The notes under the pieces: generated by a model
Seen by the model: only the letters and a program-made list of their open reading frames with translations
What the model was told of the DNA's origin: nothing
Database searches by the model: none
Shown: positions 61,947-64,000 of the stretch, one piece after another
Layout of the letters: each line of letters opens with the position of its first letter
Numbering within the stretch: position 1 is the stretch's first letter
NCBI RefSeq assembly: GCF_913778665.1
Contig: NZ_CAJYVQ010000012.1
Location: 372,001 to 436,000 of the forward strand
Direction of reading: 5' to 3'
DNA: 64,000 bases
DNA from: an uncultured Stenotrophomonas sp.
Lineage (GTDB): Bacteria; Pseudomonadota; Gammaproteobacteria; Xanthomonadales; Xanthomonadaceae
Program-made: the position numbers and the translations under genes

Positions 61947-61970
61947 GTAGACCCGAGCCAACGCTCGGCT
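61947..61970 (+). repeat. weak SMAG-like palindrome
   Basis: GTAG head with 6-bp arms CCGAGC / GCTCGG and CAAC loop, 17 bases after ilvE. Confidence 0.6.
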
Positions 61971-61979
61971 GCTTTTCCG

Positions 61980-62006
61980 GAAAGCCCGTCCCCGTGACGG
62001 GCTTTC
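61980..62006 (+). terminator. Rho-independent terminator of ilvE
   Basis: GAAAGCCCGTC pairs with GACGGGCTTTC (11 bp perfect, loop CCCGT), followed by TGCGTTTC. Fifty bases after the stop. Confidence 0.82.
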
Positions 62007-62018
62007 TGCGTTTCGGGC

Positions 62019-62063
62019 CTGGAGCCAGATCGCTTTTCCGCAGGAAAAGCGATCTGGCTCCAG
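62019..62063. repeat. 21-bp perfect hairpin repeat
   Basis: Arms of 21 bases at 62019-62039 and 62043-62063, perfect, with loop GCA; begins CTGGAGCCAGATCGC. It is the longest perfect palindrome in the window and shares layout with 56282-56319. It lies between the ilvE terminator and the protease promoter region. The rest of the 451-base gap 61931-62381 contains only AT-rich promoter-like DNA (62120-62220). Confidence 0.72.
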
Positions 62064-62257
62064 ACCAGCGGACGCCGATGTCGGCAAAGTCATTCCGAGA
62101 CAGGTGATGACCCAGTCAGGAGCGTGCAGGGCGTGAGAAGTTCCTTCACCTTCACAAACCCTCGACCCAAAAAGTCTCAGAACCAACATTTCATCTTGCT
62201 GAAAAGACGCTGAAAATCTTGTGGTGTCCGGCTTCGGCCATTAGCGTCATCTGCACG

Positions 62258-62279
62258 GCGGATCGTTAGGGGGATCCGC
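62258..62279 (+). promoter_or_regulatory. hairpin in the protease leader
   Basis: GCGGATC-GTTAGGGG-GATCCGC, 7-bp perfect arms, 103 bases before the protease start. Upstream at 62194-62217, GCTGAAAAGAC/GCTGAAAATC forms a short direct repeat. Possible mRNA-stabilising or regulatory leader. Confidence 0.4.
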
Positions 62280-62381
62280 TGACTCACCGGACTCCGAGCT
62301 TCGCCAACGCAAGCCAGCCCATGGTTCGGGCCGGTGCTTCTGCCGATTCCGGCATTCACACCACAAGAAAGGGAAATACTG

Positions 62382-64000
62382 ATGTCCCAGGTAACGCAAC
62401 CGCGTGTGCGTCGAGTGTGGGTGGTCCTTGGTGCGTCCGTTCTGTCATCGCTGCTGCTGGCCACGCCTGCGCTGGCCGGTGATGTCCAGCTCAGTGGCCT
62501 GCAGTCCGCGCCGACACACCAGCGCTTCATCGTGAAGTACCGCGACGGCAGCGCCGCCGTGGCCAACACCACCGCGCTGGCCTCGTCGCTGAAGACGGCC
62601 GCCGCTGGCCTGGCCAGCAGCCAGGGCCGCGCGCTGGGCCTGCAGGAGGTCCGCAAGCTGGCCGTCGGCCCGACCCTGGTCAAGACCGACCGTCCGCTCG
62701 ACCAGGCCGAATCCGAATTGCTGATGCGCAAGCTGGCCGCTGACCCGAACGTGGAATACGTCGAAGTCGACCAGATCATGCGCGCCACGCTGACCCCGAA
62801 CGACACCCGCTTCAGCGAGCAGTGGGCCTTCGGTACCTCCAGCGCGGGCATCAACATCCAGCCGGCCTGGGACAAGTCCACGGGCACCGGCGTGGTAGTG
62901 GCGGTGATCGACACCGGCATCACCAACCATCCCGACCTGAACGCCAACATCCTGCCGGGCTACGACTTCATCAGCGACGCCGCGATGGCGCGCGATGGAG
63001 GCGGCCGCGACAACAACCCGAACGATGAAGGTGACTGGTACGGCGCCAACGAGTGTGGCTCGGGCATTCCGGCCTCCAACTCCAGTTGGCATGGCACCCA
63101 TGTCGCCGGCACCGTGGCGGCGGTGACCAACAACGCCAGCGGCGTCGCCGGCACCGCGTTCAACGCCAAGGTCGTGCCGGTGCGCGTGCTCGGCAAGTGC
63201 GGCGGCTACACCTCCGACATCGCCGACGCCATCGTGTGGGCCTCCGGTGGCACCGTCAGCGGCGTGCCGGCCAATGCCAATCCGGCCGAGGTCATCAACC
63301 TCTCGCTCGGCGGCGGCGGCAGCTGCTCGACCACCTACCAGAACGCGATCAACGGCGCGGTCGGCCGTGGCACCACCGTGGTGGTCGCTGCCGGCAACAG
63401 CAACGCCAACGTGTCGAGCTCGGTGCCGGCCAACTGCCCGAACGTGATCGCGGTGGCCGCGACCACCTCGGCCGGTGCCCGTGCCAGCTTCTCCAACTAC
63501 GGCACTGGCATCGACATCTCGGCACCGGGCCAGAGCATCCTGTCCACCCTCAACACCGGCACCACCGTGCCGGCCAGCGCAACCTACGCATCCTACAACG
63601 GCACCTCGATGGCGGCGCCGCACGTGGCCGGCGTGATCGCGCTGATGCAGTCGGTCGCTCCGAGCCCGCTGAGCCCGGCGCAGGTCGAAAGCATCATCAA
63701 GAGCACGGCACGTCCGCTGCCGGGCGCCTGCTCGGGTGGTTGCGGCGCCGGCATCATCGACGCCAACGCTGCGGTGGCTGCCGCGATCAATGGCGGCGGC
63801 AACCCGAACCCGGGTGGCAACGTGCTGCAGAACAACGTGCCGGTGACCGGCCTCGGCGCCGCCACCGGTGCCGAGCTGAACTACACCGTCGCGGTTCCGG
63901 CCGGCAGCACCCAGCTGCGCGTGGCGATCAGTGGCGGCAGCGGTGATGCCGACCTGTACGTGCGCCAGGGCAGTGCCCCGACCGACACCAGCTACACCTG
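62382..64000 (+). CDS. secreted subtilisin-like serine protease, StmPr type (truncated by the window end)
   Basis: 539 codons are present; the reading frame stays open to the window end. ATG at 62382 follows AGAAAGGGA. Signal peptide to Ala32 (LATPALA), inhibitor I9-type propeptide about 45-130 (HQRFIVKYRDGSAAV), then peptidase S8 with Asp177 (AVIDTGI), His237 (HGTHVAG) and Ser409 (GTSMAAPH). After residue ~480 a PPC-like domain begins (LNYTVAVPAGSTQLRV, GDADLYVRQG). The sequence resembles S. maltophilia StmPr1/StmPr2 extracellular proteases. Paralogue number is uncertain. Confidence 0.93.
   Translation, partial: MSQVTQPRVRRVWVVLGASVLSSLLLATPALAGDVQLSGLQSAPTHQRFIVKYRDGSAAVANTTALASSLKTAAAGLASSQGRALGLQEVRKLAVGPTLVKTDRPLDQAESELLMRKLAADPNVEYVEVDQIMRATLTPNDTRFSEQWAFGTSSAGINIQPAWDKSTGTGVVVAVIDTGITNHPDLNANILPGYDFISDAAMARDGGGRDNNPNDEGDWYGANECGSGIPASNSSWHGTHVAGTVAAVTNNASGVAGTAFNAKVVPVRVLGKCGGYTSDIADAIVWASGGTVSGVPANANPAEVINLSLGGGGSCSTTYQNAINGAVGRGTTVVVAAGNSNANVSSSVPANCPNVIAVAATTSAGARASFSNYGTGIDISAPGQSILSTLNTGTTVPASATYASYNGTSMAAPHVAGVIALMQSVAPSPLSPAQVESIIKSTARPLPGACSGGCGAGIIDANAAVAAAINGGGNPNPGGNVLQNNVPVTGLGAATGAELNYTVAVPAGSTQLRVAISGGSGDADLYVRQGSAPTDTSYT

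Overview
The window looks like chromosomal DNA of Stenotrophomonas, most likely S. maltophilia or a close relative. The reasons are high-GC coding, a Xanthomonadaceae gene order (ahpC-ahpF-oxyR; ubiH next to a second ubiH-like gene; lptD-surA-pdxA-rsmA-apaG-apaH), a StmPr-type secreted subtilase at the right edge, and about twenty short GTAG-headed palindromes matching the SMAG (REP-like) family of S. maltophilia. There is no rRNA or tRNA gene, insertion sequence, prophage, CRISPR array or replication origin that I can support. Almost everything is core genome, and the most unusual material lies between the genes.

Layout. 0-5 kb: a TonB-dependent receptor with two accessory genes, then a less GC-rich two-gene unit of unknown function. 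5-9 kb: ybbP-ybbA facing tesA, the same arrangement as in E. coli. 9-14.8 kb: a ColR/ColS-like two-component pair, a secreted SGNH hydrolase, dgkA, a TerC-family gene and an MFS exporter. 14.8-19.6 kb: a structured repeat module, then lemA and two TPM-domain genes, then lgt-thyA-folA. 19.7-29.6 kb: one minus-strand array, btuM-like / ATP:cob(I)alamin adenosyltransferase / HDAC-like / lptD / surA / pdxA / rsmA / apaG / apaH / DUF1287 lipoprotein, joining B12 uptake and activation to outer-membrane biogenesis, PLP synthesis and rRNA modification. 29.7-38.8 kb: two ubiquinone-type hydroxylases, an EF-hand protein, rlmM, a deaminase, two uncharacterised genes, glnS, a DUF2007 gene and msrA. 38.8-44.5 kb: a second copy of the structured repeat module, tal, rnk, then the peroxide locus ahpC-ahpF-oxyR. 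44.5-52.5 kb: prmC, a proline iminopeptidase, a divergent LysR/MFS pair, a frameshifted gene and four overlapping minus-strand enzymes (N-formylglutamate amidohydrolase family, NUDIX, 5'-3' exonuclease, nitroreductase). 52.8-62 kb: a DUF1631 gene, the transhydrogenase genes pntAA | pntAB-pntB split by an opposite-strand ECF-sigma operon, sufT and ilvE. 62.4 kb to the end: the serine protease, cut by the window edge.

Most notable signals: (i) two intergenic modules (14.86-15.26 kb and 38.82-39.15 kb), each with two inverted copies of a hairpin whose stems differ in sequence but stay paired, while one internal strand and a TCCA apical loop are conserved; (ii) dispersed SMAG palindromes, two of which supply the stop codon of the neighbouring gene; (iii) a BtuM-like membrane protein with the family's cysteine at residue 79, beside a cobalamin adenosyltransferase; (iv) a G7 tract that breaks one gene; (v) an Arg/Gly-rich tail on ApaH; (vi) the split pnt locus; (vii) long inverted repeats between ahpC and ahpF and upstream of the protease.

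Gene calls rest on reading motifs, lengths and context; no database search was run. Start codons marked as chosen were decided from ribosome-binding sites, signal peptides, overlaps or known family length.
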